DNA of 6,707 nucleotides, taken from Clostridia bacterium. Lineage in GTDB: Bacteria; Bacillota; Clostridia; Oscillospirales; Acutalibacteraceae. Made by a program: the position numbers and the translations under genes. Shown piece after piece: positions 6,147-6,707 of the stretch. The stretch is taken from NCBI GenBank assembly GCA_017424125.1, contig JAFPBM010000128.1, forward strand, positions 1 through 6,707. Direction: 5' to 3'. The notes under the pieces are model-generated. The model searched no databases and was not told the DNA's origin. It saw only the letters and a program-made list of their open reading frames with translations. Position 1 is the stretch's first letter; each line of letters starts with the position of its first letter.

Positions 6147-6707
6147 TTATTTCACTCCTAAAATTCTATCCATTGCATTGGAAGTATTATACACGATTGT
6201 TTCGGGATATTGTGCGTAAGGCGGAAGCATTTCTGCCGTTGCCCAATCGTCATAGCCGATTTCTTCAAACGCTGCTTTAACCGCTACCCAATTAACTTCG
6301 CCTGCGAGCAAATCAACAAAACAGTTAAGTCCGCCCGGCTCGCGACGGTAATCCTTAAAGTGTACCTTCTTTATGCGGTTGCCGAGAATTTTAATCCAAT
6401 GCTCGGGGTAGCCGCAATAAAGCACGTTACCAACGTCAAAATAAGAACCAACGTACGGAGAACCGATGGAATCAATCAAATCACGCATCTCAAGCGGAGA
6501 GAGCAAGAATTTGTTCCAAACGTTCTCTATTGCCAGATTCACTTTATATTTTTCTGCAACGGGGGCGAGTTCCAAAAGCGCCTCTTTAGCACGGTCATAC
6601 GCTACGTCGTAGGGAACAACTTCACTGCCGGGTACAAAATCCACACCGACTGCACCGGGAACAACGAGTATGCTGTCCATACCGAGATATGATGCGAGTT
6701 CAAGTTG
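6147..6707 (-). CDS. Sugar phosphate isomerase/epimerase-family TIM-barrel protein (AP_endonuc_2 / xylose isomerase-like fold), 5' end outside window
   Basis: The frame stays open to the right edge (Q-L-E-L-A-S-Y-L-G before the Met codon at 6680), so the Met is internal and the real start lies beyond 6707. 186 residues are visible; family members are usually about 260-300, so about a third is missing. Numbering from Met 6680, the divalent-metal ligands of the family are in place: E52 in AIENVW, D82 in SYFDVGN, H107 in VHFKD and E150 in ATAEM. GYPEHWIKILGNRIKKVHFKD and VDLLAGEVNW are typical of the group. Members include ketose 3-epimerases, hydroxypyruvate and ribulose-phosphate epimerases, inosose dehydratase and C-glycoside deglycosidase subunits. 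The usual second His two to three residues after the Asp (as in D-tagatose 3-epimerase) is replaced by Asn here. First visible gene of the operon; exact reaction unknown. Confidence 0.88.
   Translation of the reverse strand, partial: QLELASYLGMDSILVVPGAVGVDFVPGSEVVPYDVAYDRAKEALLELAPVAEKYKVNLAIENVWNKFLLSPLEMRDLIDSIGSPYVGSYFDVGNVLYCGYPEHWIKILGNRIKKVHFKDYRREPGGLNCFVDLLAGEVNWVAVKAAFEEIGYDDWATAEMLPPYAQYPETIVYNTSNAMDRILGVK
6155..6159 (-). promoter_or_regulatory. Ribosome binding site for the middle oxidoreductase
   Basis: AGGAG on the minus strand lies 9 bases before the ATG at 6145, within the last codons of the upstream gene. It fixes that start and shows independent ribosome loading despite the 1-base gap. 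Confidence 0.8.

Noticed and set aside
6678..6680. ATG at 6680 (minus strand) as the start of the epimerase-like gene
   Set aside because: The frame continues without a stop to the window edge and the protein would lack the first strands of the TIM barrel.
6210..6692. Plus-strand 160-codon open frame opposite the epimerase-like gene
   Set aside because: It is antisense to conserved metal-binding motifs and has no family resemblance, so it is a shadow frame.

Overview
The window looks like chromosomal DNA of an anaerobic, low-to-moderate-GC Firmicute, most likely a gut Clostridia lineage. This is inferred from AT-rich intergenic DNA with A/T runs, strong AGGAG/GGAAGGA ribosome binding sites, U-tract terminators, tightly packed operons and protein sequences of clostridial character. 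I see no plasmid, phage, IS, CRISPR, tRNA or rRNA signature.

Layout: (1) 1-2368, plus strand: the 3' part of a Ca2+-type (P2) P-type ATPase gene whose start lies left of the window, closed by a hairpin terminator at 2373-2398. (2) 2401-2522: a short intergenic region with an imperfect dyad, a sigma-A-like promoter and a good Shine-Dalgarno. (3) 2523-4093, plus strand: a glycoside hydrolase family 3 (NagZ-like) gene split into two frames by a one-base shift in an A7 run at 2693-2699. (4) 4093-4122: a bidirectional terminator between convergent genes. (5) 4125-6707, minus strand: an operon, read right to left, of a sugar phosphate isomerase/epimerase-fold TIM-barrel protein (5' end outside the window) followed by two different Gfo/Idh/MocA oxidoreductases, with a 1-nt gap and a 1-nt TAATG overlap.

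The minus-strand operon most likely encodes NAD(P)-dependent oxidation/reduction of a sugar, polyol or glycoside plus an isomerase, epimerase or lyase step. The substrate cannot be read from the sequence. The GH3 enzyme, if functional, would remove a beta-linked (amino)sugar in the cytoplasm and could feed the same catabolism, but it has its own promoter and runs in the opposite direction.

The most unusual observation is in the ATPase. The phosphorylated aspartate, nucleotide-binding motifs and membrane cation ligands are kept, yet nearly every catalytic signature that handles the phosphoenzyme is altered: TGES reads THSD, DPPR reads DSPR, TGD reads TSD, TGDGVND reads TGDSVSD, and the hinge lysine is Arg. 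The frame is intact throughout, so this looks like a divergent or catalytically modified pump rather than a decaying gene. The second notable point is the GH3 frame break, which sits exactly on a canonical A_AAA_AAA slippery heptamer in the -1 register.
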